Assembly (NCBI GenBank): GCA_002307725.1
Contig: DBUB01000011.1
Coordinates: 68,612 to 132,611 of the forward strand
Reading direction: 5' to 3'
DNA: 64,000 nt
DNA from: Alphaproteobacteria bacterium UBA1301
Lineage (GTDB): Bacteria > Pseudomonadota > Alphaproteobacteria > Micropepsales > Micropepsaceae
Under the pieces are notes generated by a model. That model did no database searches and was not told the origin of the DNA. It saw nothing but the letters and a program-made list of their open reading frames with translations. This document shows positions 26,449 to 33,902 of this stretch, piece after piece; within the stretch, counting starts at the first letter, position 1, and each line of letters opens with the position of its first letter. The translations under genes were made by a program, and so were the position numbers.

Positions 26449-27873
26449 ATGGACAAGGCGGCCGGCTGGGAAGCCAGCATCACTGCGTGGCTCGACGCCG
26501 TTGATGGCGTGGTCTGGGGGCCGGCCATGCTGGTGCTGTTGCTCGGCACTGGCCTGTACCTGACCCTTGGCCTCTACCTGATGCCGATCCGGCGGATATG
26601 GACGGGTTTCCGTCTGTTGATGCTGGGGCGCAAGATTATCGATTCCGATAAGGGTGACATCACGCCGTTCCAGTCGCTGATGACGGCGCTCTCGGCCACC
26701 ATCGGCAACGGCAATATCGTCGGTGTGGCGGCGGCGATCGCGATCGGCGGTCCGGGCGCGGTGTTCTGGATGTGGATGACCGCCCTGGTCGGTATGGCCA
26801 CCAAATACGGCGAGGCGGTCCTGGCCATCCTGTTCCGCGAAACCGACACCAAGGGCAACCATGTCGGCGGGCCGATGTACTACATCAAGAACGGACTCGG
26901 CCGCCACTGGGCCTGGCTCGGCTTCGCGTTCGCCTTCTTCGCGACCATCGCCGGATTCGGCATCGGCAACATGTTCCAGGCCAAAGCGGTGGTCGATGTC
27001 GTCAACGGCAATCTCGGCATTCCGGCGTGGCAGACCGGCGCGGTGATGATGGTGCTGACGTTCCTCGTCATCATCGGCGGCGTCAAACGCATCGGCCGGG
27101 TGTCGGAGCATCTGGTGCCGTTCATGGCGCTGTTTTACATCATCGGCGGCCTGTTCATCGTCTTCTCCAACATCGCCGATGTGCCGGAAGGCCTGCTGTT
27201 CATCGTCCGCAACGCCTTCACGCCGACCGCGGCGGTGGGCGGCTTCGCCGGTGCCGGCATCTGGATCGGCATCCAGCAGGGCGTGGCGCGCGGCATCTTC
27301 TCCAATGAAGCCGGTCTCGGCAGTGCGCCGATCGCCCATGCCGCCGCGCGCGGCAACGATCCCGTGCGGCTCGGCATGATCGCCATGCTCGGCACCTTCA
27401 TCGACACCATTCTCGTCTGCACCATCACCGCGCTGGTGATCGTGACCGTGCATGTGCCGATGACGATGGCCGACGGCACCACCCATATGGTTGCGGCCTG
27501 GGAGACCGGAAAATCCGGTGCCGAACTGTCGATGCTGGCCTTCGGCGGCGGCATGTGGGGCGGGCGTTGGGTGGTGATGGTCGGCTCGATCCTGTTCGCC
27601 TACACCACCATTCTGGGCTGGAGCTATTACGGCGAGCGCGCCGCCCAATACCTGTTCGGCGAGAAGATCATCACGCCCTACCGCTATCTCTGGGTGGCCT
27701 TCGTGTTCATCGGCTCGGTGATCGAGTTCAAGACCATCATTACCATCGCCGACATCATGAACGCGCTGATGGCGATCCCGAACCTGATCGCGTTGCTGCT
27801 CCTCAGCGGCACGATCTTCAAGCTGACGCGTGCCTCGAAGGCTGCGATGAAGGGCGATCTTTCGGAACGGTAA
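26449..27873 (+). CDS. AGCS-family sodium:alanine/glycine symporter
   Basis: 474 residues with about ten membrane helices. The family signatures are clear: ALSATIGNGNIVGVAAAIAIGGPGAVFWMW, GGPMYYIKNGLG, GVARGIFSNEAGLGSAPIAHAAA and AYTTILGWSYYGERAAQYLFG. It imports alanine or glycine with sodium. It lies 84 bases downstream of the APC permease and may share its transcript, making this stretch an amino acid uptake cluster. The glycine riboswitch in the window is 36 kb away and does not control it. Confidence 0.93.
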   Translation: MDKAAGWEASITAWLDAVDGVVWGPAMLVLLLGTGLYLTLGLYLMPIRRIWTGFRLLMLGRKIIDSDKGDITPFQSLMTALSATIGNGNIVGVAAAIAIGGPGAVFWMWMTALVGMATKYGEAVLAILFRETDTKGNHVGGPMYYIKNGLGRHWAWLGFAFAFFATIAGFGIGNMFQAKAVVDVVNGNLGIPAWQTGAVMMVLTFLVIIGGVKRIGRVSEHLVPFMALFYIIGGLFIVFSNIADVPEGLLFIVRNAFTPTAAVGGFAGAGIWIGIQQGVARGIFSNEAGLGSAPIAHAAARGNDPVRLGMIAMLGTFIDTILVCTITALVIVTVHVPMTMADGTTHMVAAWETGKSGAELSMLAFGGGMWGGRWVVMVGSILFAYTTILGWSYYGERAAQYLFGEKIITPYRYLWVAFVFIGSVIEFKTIITIADIMNALMAIPNLIALLLLSGTIFKLTRASKAAMKGDLSER

Positions 27874-27880
27874 TTGCCGC

Positions 27881-28225
27881 TTACTTCCGGGTCCAGACGG
27901 CGAGTTCGTTGCCGTTCGGATCGCGGAAGCTGAAGCGGCGCCCGCCCGGGAATTTCTCGTGGCCGATGATCTCGCCGCCGGCGGCTTTGACCTTCGCCTC
28001 GGTGGCCTCGAGGTCGTTGGAATAGAGCACCAGCAGTGGCCCACCGCCTTGCACAACCTTGCGTTCGGCATTGAAGCCGCCGTCGCGCCCGCAGGCCTCG
28101 AATGCCGCGTAATCCGGCCCGTAATCGGTGAAGCCCCAGTCGAACACGTTCTTGTAGAAGATTTTGGTCGCCGGCATGTCGGACACCGGCAACTCGATAT
28201 AATCCATGGTTCCGTCGATCGGCAT
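27881..28225 (-). CDS. VOC-family (glyoxalase/bleomycin-resistance fold) protein
   Basis: 114 residues. MDYIELPVSDMPATKIFYKNVFDWGFTDYGPDYAAFE and GRRFSFRDPNGNELAVW are the two beta-alpha-beta-beta-beta modules of a single VOC domain, including the terminal Glu usually used as a metal ligand. No specific activity can be assigned. GGGGAAC upstream of ATG 28225 supports the start. It ends seven bases after the convergent AGCS gene. Confidence 0.85.
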   Translation of the reverse strand: MPIDGTMDYIELPVSDMPATKIFYKNVFDWGFTDYGPDYAAFEACGRDGGFNAERKVVQGGGPLLVLYSNDLEATEAKVKAAGGEIIGHEKFPGGRRFSFRDPNGNELAVWTRK

Positions 28226-28273
28226 AGGCAGAGTTCCCCTTTTGTTCTTTTGTAGCCTTAGCCCTTGGATGAG

Positions 28274-28912
28274 TCAAGCCGTCAGCCGGAAAACGCTGGT
28301 TTCGCGCATGTCGCGGTCTTCCAATTCGCGCGACGTCGGCACGTTATAGGTCGCCAGTTTTTCGACACCGGATGTCGGGAAATAGGTCCGCCCCGGATCG
28401 CCGATCAAAACAATTGCCCCGGCGCGGGCGCGGGTTTTCAGCCAAGCGGTGAGGCGTTCGGCGAGCGGGCGCTCGTAACACATGTCGCCGATCAGGATGA
28501 CGTCCCACGGCCCCTCGCGCCCGATCACGTCGTCGGTCGTGACGTCCACCACCACATTGTTGTCGATCGCGTTCTGGCGAATGGCGGCGGCGGAGAAGGG
28601 ATCGATATCGGCCGCCAGCACCGACTTAGCCCCGGCTTTGGCCGCTGCAATCGCGACCAATCCCGAGCCGGAGCCAAAATCGAGCACGGTTGCTCCAGCA
28701 ACGCCGTGGTCGAGAACATAGCGTGCCAGGGCCTGTCCGCCGGCCCAGGCAAAGGCCCAATAGGGCGGTGGCACGCCTTCGCGCCCCAGCTCTGCTTCGG
28801 TTTTGTACCACAGCGGCAGGACTTCGTTGGCCAAGTGCAGGCGGATTTCGGGGACCAGCGGCGGCGCTTGCAGCATTGCGTTGGCGCGAATGAAGGCGAG
28901 GGGCTCGGTCAT
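28274..28912 (-). CDS. Class I SAM methyltransferase, ETF-beta lysine methyltransferase (METTL20)-like
   Basis: 212 residues. The SAM-binding motif VLDFGSGSGLVAIAAAKAGA, the acidic loop ADIDPF and the preceding PPPYWAFAWAGGQALARYVLD are those of the ETFB-lysine methyltransferase family known from mitochondria and Alphaproteobacteria. The predicted role is trimethylation of lysines on the electron transfer flavoprotein beta subunit. No etf genes are in the window, so the target is inferred from the family only. Confidence 0.82.
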   Translation of the reverse strand: MTEPLAFIRANAMLQAPPLVPEIRLHLANEVLPLWYKTEAELGREGVPPPYWAFAWAGGQALARYVLDHGVAGATVLDFGSGSGLVAIAAAKAGAKSVLAADIDPFSAAAIRQNAIDNNVVVDVTTDDVIGREGPWDVILIGDMCYERPLAERLTAWLKTRARAGAIVLIGDPGRTYFPTSGVEKLATYNVPTSRELEDRDMRETSVFRLTA

Positions 28913-29017
28913 TTCTGGGACGACGGTTTACGCCATCATGGTACCCGGCGCCAGTTCCCGTTCCGTCCCCCGGAAGACCCGCCCCGCGGTTAACGCTTCG
29001 GCCTGCTTTGGCGCGCA

Positions 29018-29677
29018 TTACTCCGCCGCTTGCGCCAGCGCCCCGAAGCGCCGTTCGCGGGCGCGAAACGCTGTCAGCGCCGCGGTCAAATCGGTGGCAG
29101 CGAAATCCGGCCAGTTCTTCTCGATGAAATACAATTCGGCGTAAGCGCATTCCCACAGAAGGAAATCCGACAGCCGTTGTTCGCCGCTGGTGCGAATGAG
29201 AAGATCGACGTCCGGCCCCGGCGTGACGCCGCTTTTCACCGCAGCGACGATCGCCTCGCGGGCGGAATAATCAAGCGCTACGCGCAAAGTGAGGGCATCG
29301 CCCCATTCGGTCACCGCTTCCGTCCGCGTCATCTCGGCAACGAGATTTTCCGGCAGCCGGTCGCGGCGGCCGATGAAGGAAAGCCGCACGCCGTCGGCGA
29401 CCAGCGCTTCGGTTTCGCTGTCGAGATACTGTTCGAACAGCTTGAGCAGATCAGCGACTTCTTCCGGTGGACGTTTCCAGTTGGCGGCGGAAAACGCATG
29501 TACCGTAAGGGTGCCGATACCGGCGTCGGGCGCCGCCTTGACGATCCGCCGCAAGGCTTCGATGCCGGCGCGATGACCTTCGCGGCGGGGCAGCCCGCGC
29601 GCCCGTGCCCAGCGCCCGTTGCCGTCCATGATCGCGGCGACATGCAGCATCTCTTTGCGTTGGAGGGAACTTGGCAT
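29018..29677 (-). CDS. Cis-prenyltransferase (UppS-like), probably a second copy
   Basis: 219 residues. The catalytic MDGNGRWARARGLPRREGHRAG, the HAFSAANWKRP block and DLLIRTSGEQRLSDFLLWECAYAELYF identify an isoprenyl diphosphate synthase of the UppS type, making long Z-prenyl diphosphates such as the undecaprenyl carrier. The usual FSSENW motif reads FSAANW. It is about 30 residues shorter than E. coli UppS and is not next to frr or cdsA, so it is probably an extra copy. AAAGGA precedes the ATG at 29677, which lies inside a near-copy of the operator found upstream of the operon. Confidence 0.88.
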   Translation of the reverse strand: MPSSLQRKEMLHVAAIMDGNGRWARARGLPRREGHRAGIEALRRIVKAAPDAGIGTLTVHAFSAANWKRPPEEVADLLKLFEQYLDSETEALVADGVRLSFIGRRDRLPENLVAEMTRTEAVTEWGDALTLRVALDYSAREAIVAAVKSGVTPGPDVDLLIRTSGEQRLSDFLLWECAYAELYFIEKNWPDFAATDLTAALTAFRARERRFGALAQAAE

Positions 29678-29686
29678 TGCAAAGAA
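29668..29686. promoter_or_regulatory. Second copy of the operon operator, covering the cis-prenyltransferase start codon
   Basis: AACTTGGCATTGCAAAGAA matches the 19-bp palindrome at 30695-30713 at 15 of 19 positions, with the CTTTGCA/TGCAAAG-type half-site kept perfectly on one side. It spans the start codon of the cis-prenyltransferase gene and the spacer after the regulator gene. Confidence 0.6.
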
Positions 29687-29706
29687 TCCTTTCAAAAAAA
29701 GAGTCC

Positions 29707-30075
29707 TCAGCCCGGCACGACTTTCAATCGCGCCGCGCCAAAATCTTCGCCCGCCGTTGTGGCGGCATCGCGTACCACTTGTTCAAGCAGTGCCAGATAT
29801 TCGAGAAAGCGTTTGCGGCCGCTCTTGGTCATTTTTATCGTCGTTTGCGGCCGGTTGCTCGCGAAGCTCTTATTGATCTCGACCAGGCCTGCTTCCTGCA
29901 GCACCTGCAGATGGCGGCTGAGATTGCCGTCGGTCAGCCCGCAAAGCGCTTTGAGATCGCCAAAGGCGAGGCCCTTCGGATGGGCGATAAGTGACGACAG
30001 CACGCCGAGCCGCGCCTTTTCGTGCATCACCCGGTCGAGCCCTTCAAAGGCGAAGGGCGCCTCAGTCTTCGCCAT
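29707..30075 (-). CDS. Winged-helix transcriptional regulator (ArsR/MarR-like, HTH_27 type)
   Basis: 122 residues. VMHEKARLGVLSSLIAHPKGLAFGDLKALCGLTDGNLSRHLQVLQEAGLVEINKS is a winged helix of the small ArsR/HTH_27 type, followed by the wing (PQTTIKMTKSGRKRF). It has no metal-binding cysteines. It overlaps the upstream membrane protein gene by 14 bases and precedes the cis-prenyltransferase by 29. The repeated 19-bp palindrome in this operon is its most likely binding site, so it is probably an autorepressor. Confidence 0.85.
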   Translation of the reverse strand: MAKTEAPFAFEGLDRVMHEKARLGVLSSLIAHPKGLAFGDLKALCGLTDGNLSRHLQVLQEAGLVEINKSFASNRPQTTIKMTKSGRKRFLEYLALLEQVVRDAATTAGEDFGAARLKVVPG

Positions 30076-30673
30076 CGGTTTCTCCCGCAGCGAAATAGAG
30101 GAGCGTGGCCATCAGCGCCTGGCCGATCAGGAACGGCACGCCCATCAGCCATGGCGACAGTTCGTGCGTCTGGCTGGCCCAGAGCAGGCAGGTGAAGCCG
30201 GAAATCAAATAGAACGCCCCGGCATAGAACATGCTGCGCGGCAGGTTGTGCAGCGAGGCGTAGATGCCGAGGCTGACGAACAGTTGCCACAGACCCGGCA
30301 TCATCCAAGTGTTCTCCGGCACGAAGTGCACCAGCAGCAGTGGCATGAAAAAGCTGGCGGCGGTGGCGGGCAGAAACTGCTCAATCGCCTGATCGATCAT
30401 GGTGTCGGCGAGGCTCGAATGCAGGCGGCGCGAGCGACCTTGCATCTCGATGCGCACCACGGCACCGCACACGACGGCGGTTGCCATCCATTCGCCGCAG
30501 TAGAGAAGAGGCGTGCCAGCGATGGGAAGCAGGGTTTGGGCGGTCGCGGTGATGAGCGCGAGGATGCCGGTAATCGAGATCGCCACCGGGCCGTAGCCGC
30601 GGAAGGCGGTGTTGGAGGCGATCTGGCTGCGAATTTCGCAGATATCCGCCAACGCCTTGTCGATATCGCGCAT
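30062..30673 (-). CDS. Membrane protein of unknown function, first gene of a regulator/prenyltransferase operon
   Basis: 203 residues starting MRDIDKALADICEIRSQIA, with GGGAG eight bases upstream. After a soluble N-terminal helix it has five to six membrane segments in two groups (around residues 35-80 and 110-195). Proteins of this kind are commonly encoded immediately before small winged-helix regulators, with a short overlap as here. The function is unknown. It is the first gene after the palindromic operator and promoter at 30695-30737. Confidence 0.7.
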   Translation of the reverse strand: MRDIDKALADICEIRSQIASNTAFRGYGPVAISITGILALITATAQTLLPIAGTPLLYCGEWMATAVVCGAVVRIEMQGRSRRLHSSLADTMIDQAIEQFLPATAASFFMPLLLVHFVPENTWMMPGLWQLFVSLGIYASLHNLPRSMFYAGAFYLISGFTCLLWASQTHELSPWLMGVPFLIGQALMATLLYFAAGETDGED

Positions 30674-30694
30674 CCGTTTCTCCCGCCCGAGACG

Positions 30695-30713
30695 TACTTT
30701 GCAATGCAAAGTA
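30695..30713. promoter_or_regulatory. 19-bp palindromic operator upstream of the membrane protein/regulator operon
   Basis: TACTTTGCAATGCAAAGTA has perfect 9-bp arms around a single A. It begins 22 bases before the membrane protein start codon and overlaps the -10 hexamer of the likely promoter. A degenerate second copy lies at 29668-29686. Confidence 0.8.
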
Positions 30714-30737
30714 TACGGCGACGCAAAGAAAATGCAA
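30710..30737 (-). promoter_or_regulatory. Likely promoter of the membrane protein/regulator/prenyltransferase operon
   Basis: On the minus strand TTGCAT (30737-30732) and TATACT (30715-30710) are 16 bases apart; the -10 matches at five of six positions and shares bases with the palindromic operator. Confidence 0.55.
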
Positions 30738-30751
30738 GAGGGCGGTCCGGT

Positions 30752-31960
30752 CTACCGGCTTGCTGCCGCGGCGGCCCGTCCGGCAGCGTAGTAGTGGTCG
30801 ATGCGATGCTGCCAACGATGCCCAGCGGCGACCGCGGCCTGTCCGGCTTTAGCAATTTCGAACAGTGCGTCTTGGTCGGCGGCGAGGGCTTTGATCCGCG
30901 CCAGGGTTGCATCCAAAGCGGACCAGCGGAATTCAATGATCTCGGCGCCGTCTTTGAATTCGGTGTCGTAGAACGTGCTGGTATCGGTCACGGTCACGGC
31001 TCCGGCCAGCATCGCGGTCAGGGTGCGTTCGTGACTGCCTTCGCCGAAATTGGCGTTGGCGTTGAGCACGATCCGGCTCTGCCGCATCAGCGCCGGGATT
31101 TCCGCCGTCGCCACCGGGCCGCGCACGTCGACGTTCGGCTGGCGCGCGAACGCCTCGAACCCTTCACCGGCGATGGTCAGAGCCAAGCCACTGCGGACAG
31201 CCTGTTCGAGAAGACGCATGCGGCGCGCCGATCGCACCCAATCGTCGGCGATATAGGCGAGACTGCGCAAGGCTACGATACCCTCGCGCTCTTCCGGCCC
31301 GAGATGGGGCGCGTCCAGCGGAATGCCGAACGCCCTCAGCGCCGTGTCGAAGGCATCGAGTGCCGGGACCCAGTCGCGGTCGGATGCCGCTTCGATGGCC
31401 GTCGTGACGATCGTCTTTACCTGATCGGGCAATTCGTCGATCTGCGACGGCGCCGGCCGATAGCAGGTGCCGCAGAACAGCACTTCAATCGGGCGTTCGG
31501 CAGCATAGGCGTGCGCGTCGGCAGGCATCGCGGCTGGGTAGCCCAGCGCGCCATGCGGACAAAACCCGACATGGGCAAAGCGGCCGGGCCCGAACAGCGT
31601 GTTGATCGCACGCTGATGGCTGTGATCGACGACCAGAATACCGGCCTCGAACGGCGTGCTCTTGAGCCGCTCCATATGATGCAGCGGATGATCGACGAGT
31701 TGGGTGACGTGCGGTGCGCCAGTGATTTCGAAAATCGTGTGGCCCTTGGGGTCGCGATAGTTGCCGAGAATATTGAAGGTCAGCACCAGATCGAGCGGGC
31801 CGGCGGCTTCCAGGCGCTCGCCCAACTCGTCAGTGCGGAAGGTGGTCAAATCGAGCACGACGGCCTCGTCGCCGCGCGCTTCGATTGCCTCGGCCACCAC
31901 ATCCACGAAATGACGTAGCGCCCCGTAGCGGCTCTGGCCTTTGATCAACGCCGTTTTCAC
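30752..31960 (-). CDS. CgeB-like glycosyltransferase family protein
   Basis: 402 residues from a GTG at 31960 with GGGGG upstream. The N-terminal half is a Rossmann-like domain (GDEAVVLDLTTF; LDLVLTFNILGNYRD; GAPHVTQLVDHPLHH) and the C-terminal half resembles the CgeB/GT-B region (LFCGTCYRPAP; LALTIAGEGFEAF; NANANFGEGSHERTLTAMLAGAVTVTDTS). It probably transfers a sugar to an unknown acceptor. It follows hydG on the same strand by 65 bases, but no functional link to hydrogenase maturation is known. Confidence 0.72.
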   Translation of the reverse strand: MKTALIKGQSRYGALRHFVDVVAEAIEARGDEAVVLDLTTFRTDELGERLEAAGPLDLVLTFNILGNYRDPKGHTIFEITGAPHVTQLVDHPLHHMERLKSTPFEAGILVVDHSHQRAINTLFGPGRFAHVGFCPHGALGYPAAMPADAHAYAAERPIEVLFCGTCYRPAPSQIDELPDQVKTIVTTAIEAASDRDWVPALDAFDTALRAFGIPLDAPHLGPEEREGIVALRSLAYIADDWVRSARRMRLLEQAVRSGLALTIAGEGFEAFARQPNVDVRGPVATAEIPALMRQSRIVLNANANFGEGSHERTLTAMLAGAVTVTDTSTFYDTEFKDGAEIIEFRWSALDATLARIKALAADQDALFEIAKAGQAAVAAGHRWQHRIDHYYAAGRAAAAASR

Positions 31961-32025
31961 GCCGATGCCCCCGGAAACTCTCGTCGCGAGAGTAGGGCGA
32001 TTCGGCCGCCGCCGGAGGGACGCGG

Positions 32026-33432
32026 CTAGTAATAAAGGTCGCGCTTGCCGCCTTCGATTTGCTTAAGCCGGTCTTCGGTGACCTGGCGCAGCTTCGGATT
32101 GGGAATCTGCTGCAGATGCTCGGCGATGATCTTTTCGCCCAGCGCTTTGGTATGCGGCGAAGCAAAATCGACCAGATATTCCTTCAGCGTCAAAATCGCG
32201 TTGGGCTGGCACAGGTTCTGGATTTCGCCCGACTTGGCCACTGCCATGAAGCGGTCGCCGGTACGGCCATTGCGATAGCACGCAGTGCAGAACGAGGGCA
32301 GGTGACCGGCTTCGGCGATGTCGTACATCACCTGATCGAGCGGGCGTTCGTCGTTGACCTTGAACTGGGTCGGCTGCGGCCGCACGCCCTTAGCGTTCTC
32401 TTCGCAGTAGCCGCCGACGCCGGTGCAGGAGCCGCCGGAAAGCTGCGAGATGCCCAGCTCCAAAAGCTCGTTGCGCAGGTTCGCTTCTTCGCGGGTGGAA
32501 ATGATCATGCCGGTGTAAGGCACAGCCATACGGATGATGGCGATCAGTTTCTTGAACTCGTCGTCAGAGACGAGATAGGGGAAGCTGTCGAGATTGATGC
32601 CGCCGGCCGGGCGGATACGCGGCGCCGAAATCGTGTGCGGGCCGCAGCCGAATTCGGCTTCGAGATGCTCGGCATGCTGCATCAGCGCCAGCACTTCGAA
32701 CTTGTGATCGTAAAGGCCGAATAAGACGCCGGCGCCGTTGTCGTCGATATCGGCGGCGTTGGAGCGGTCGAAAGCGGTGGTGTGCCAGTCGTAATCGTGC
32801 TTCGGCCCTTTTGGATGCACGCGGGCGTAGGTCTCGCGGTGATAGGTCTCTTGGAACAGGATGTAGGTGCCGATCTCGGCCGCCTTTAACTTCTTGTAAT
32901 CCTCTACCGTCGTTGCCGCGATGTTGATGTTGATGCGGCGGATGTTGGCGTTCTTGGTCTCGACCGAATAGACCGCGCCAATGGCGTCGAGCACATAGTC
33001 GATCGGGCAGTTCACGGGGTCTTCGCCCGCTTCCATGGCGAGGCGCTTGTGGCCCATGTTGAGGAGCACCAGCGTCTCGGCCTTGATTTCGTCCATGGTC
33101 AGGCGGCGGCGGGCGAACTTATGACCCTGGCCGTAGCCGCAGTAGACGCAGGAATTGATGCAGTAGTCGGAAATGTAGAGCGGTGCGAACAGCACCAGGC
33201 GGCGGCCGTAAATCTTGCGCTTGATCGCCTTGGCGCATTTGTAGATCTCTTCGACCAGTTCGGCATCGTGCACGTTGAGCAGAATCGCGACTTCAGAAAG
33301 GGTCAGGCCGTGCGCCTGCTCCGCCTTCTTGATGATGGCTTCCACCGCATCGCGGCTGACCGCGCGCTTGCCCTCTTCGAGGGCGGTATAAATGGCTTTT
33401 TCGTCGATGAAACTGGCTTTGTCAAAAACCAC
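32026..33432 (-). CDS. hydG: [FeFe]-hydrogenase H-cluster maturation radical SAM enzyme
   Basis: 468 residues, the family length. The radical SAM cysteines are C91, C95 and C98 (CINSCVYC), and the HydG-specific C-terminal cluster CX2CX22C is present at C382, C385 and C408, which separates it from ThiH. HydG cleaves tyrosine to p-cresol and supplies CO and cyanide on a Fe(CO)2(CN)-cysteine synthon for the H-cluster. It uses a GTG start with AGGAG six bases upstream. Neither hydE, hydF nor a hydrogenase gene is in the window. The enzyme works anaerobically, which implies fermentative or microaerobic life. Confidence 0.95.
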   Translation of the reverse strand: MVFDKASFIDEKAIYTALEEGKRAVSRDAVEAIIKKAEQAHGLTLSEVAILLNVHDAELVEEIYKCAKAIKRKIYGRRLVLFAPLYISDYCINSCVYCGYGQGHKFARRRLTMDEIKAETLVLLNMGHKRLAMEAGEDPVNCPIDYVLDAIGAVYSVETKNANIRRININIAATTVEDYKKLKAAEIGTYILFQETYHRETYARVHPKGPKHDYDWHTTAFDRSNAADIDDNGAGVLFGLYDHKFEVLALMQHAEHLEAEFGCGPHTISAPRIRPAGGINLDSFPYLVSDDEFKKLIAIIRMAVPYTGMIISTREEANLRNELLELGISQLSGGSCTGVGGYCEENAKGVRPQPTQFKVNDERPLDQVMYDIAEAGHLPSFCTACYRNGRTGDRFMAVAKSGEIQNLCQPNAILTLKEYLVDFASPHTKALGEKIIAEHLQQIPNPKLRQVTEDRLKQIEGGKRDLYY

Positions 33433-33444
33433 GGCATGCTCCTC

Positions 33445-33461
33445 GGCCGGACGGTCCGGCC
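33445..33461. promoter_or_regulatory. 17-bp perfect palindrome in the hydG leader
   Basis: GGCCGGACGGTCCGGCC has 8-bp arms around one base. On the hydG strand it ends directly before GAGGAG, the ribosome site. It could be an operator or form an RNA hairpin next to the Shine-Dalgarno sequence. On the plus strand it is followed by ATTTTTTC and so also looks like a terminator, but nothing is transcribed into it from that side. Confidence 0.5.
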
Positions 33462-33560
33462 ATTTTTTCTGTTCGATCGGCGCGAAAATTACGGCGCAGC
33501 CGAAGCGAAGTAACCAGTTTAGTTTAATTCAAGGGCGCAAAATAGTCGCATGCGTATATG

Positions 33561-33587
33561 GCCGTATTCCCACATAAAAAATACGGC
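33561..33587. repeat. Inverted repeat in the hydG/hybrid kinase spacer
   Basis: GCCGTATT (33561-33568) and AATACGGC (33580-33587) are perfect 8-bp arms separated by 11 bases that include a run of A. It may be a regulator site of either divergent gene; the sequence does not decide which. Confidence 0.4.
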
Positions 33588-33902
33588 TATTCGGCAGTGA
33601 TCATCTTCACCGTCATGCCGCCGGTGATGGCGATGACCTTCATGGACATGCGACGCCGAAATCCGGCGCTCAGGATATCGCCGGGCGGCGGGATTTTCCG
33701 CGTGCTTGCCGCTGAGTTGTATCAGCCTGAGACAGTTTCGGCCTAACGCTAACCATCTGCTAGCCAATTGAACGCTTTTCATCCGCCGGTCGGAGAAAGC
33801 AACGGTTCCTTGAAGCCTCGTCTCTAGTGTCCTTTTCACGAGACCTGCTTACGGCGGGCCGACGCGCGTGGGTGGGATAAACCGCGTAATGGGGGAGCGG
33901 CG

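Larger units (their letters stand above)
33433..33902. other. 470-bp divergent intergenic region between hydG and the hybrid kinase
   Basis: No gene is convincing. It holds a perfect 17-bp palindrome next to the hydG ribosome site (separate entry) and an inverted repeat GCCGTATT (33561-33568) / AATACGGC (33580-33587) around an A-rich spacer. The region between 33590 and 33900 is less GC-rich than its neighbours. No FNR-type TTGAT-N4-ATCAA box was seen by eye. Confidence 0.55.

Noticed and set aside
25258..28071. A 937-codon open frame on the minus strand opposite the APC and AGCS transporter genes
   Set aside because: Its translation is rich in His, Arg, Gln, Asp and Glu with no domain, as expected of an antisense frame in GC-rich DNA; the plus-strand transporters are clear.
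29030..31918. A 962-codon open frame on the plus strand
   Set aside because: It runs antisense through the cis-prenyltransferase, regulator, membrane protein and glycosyltransferase genes, all of which have recognisable motifs and starts.
32026..33432. ThiH instead of HydG
   Set aside because: The C-terminal CX2CX22C cluster is a HydG feature absent from ThiH, and no thiamine genes are near.
33445..33461. Rho-independent terminator on the plus strand
   Set aside because: It has a GC stem followed by a T-run, but no gene is transcribed into it from the left on the plus strand; its place beside the hydG ribosome site suggests another role.
33558..33746. A 62-codon plus-strand frame in the hydG/hybrid kinase spacer
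   Set aside because: No ribosome site, no recognisable domain, and it starts within an inverted repeat.
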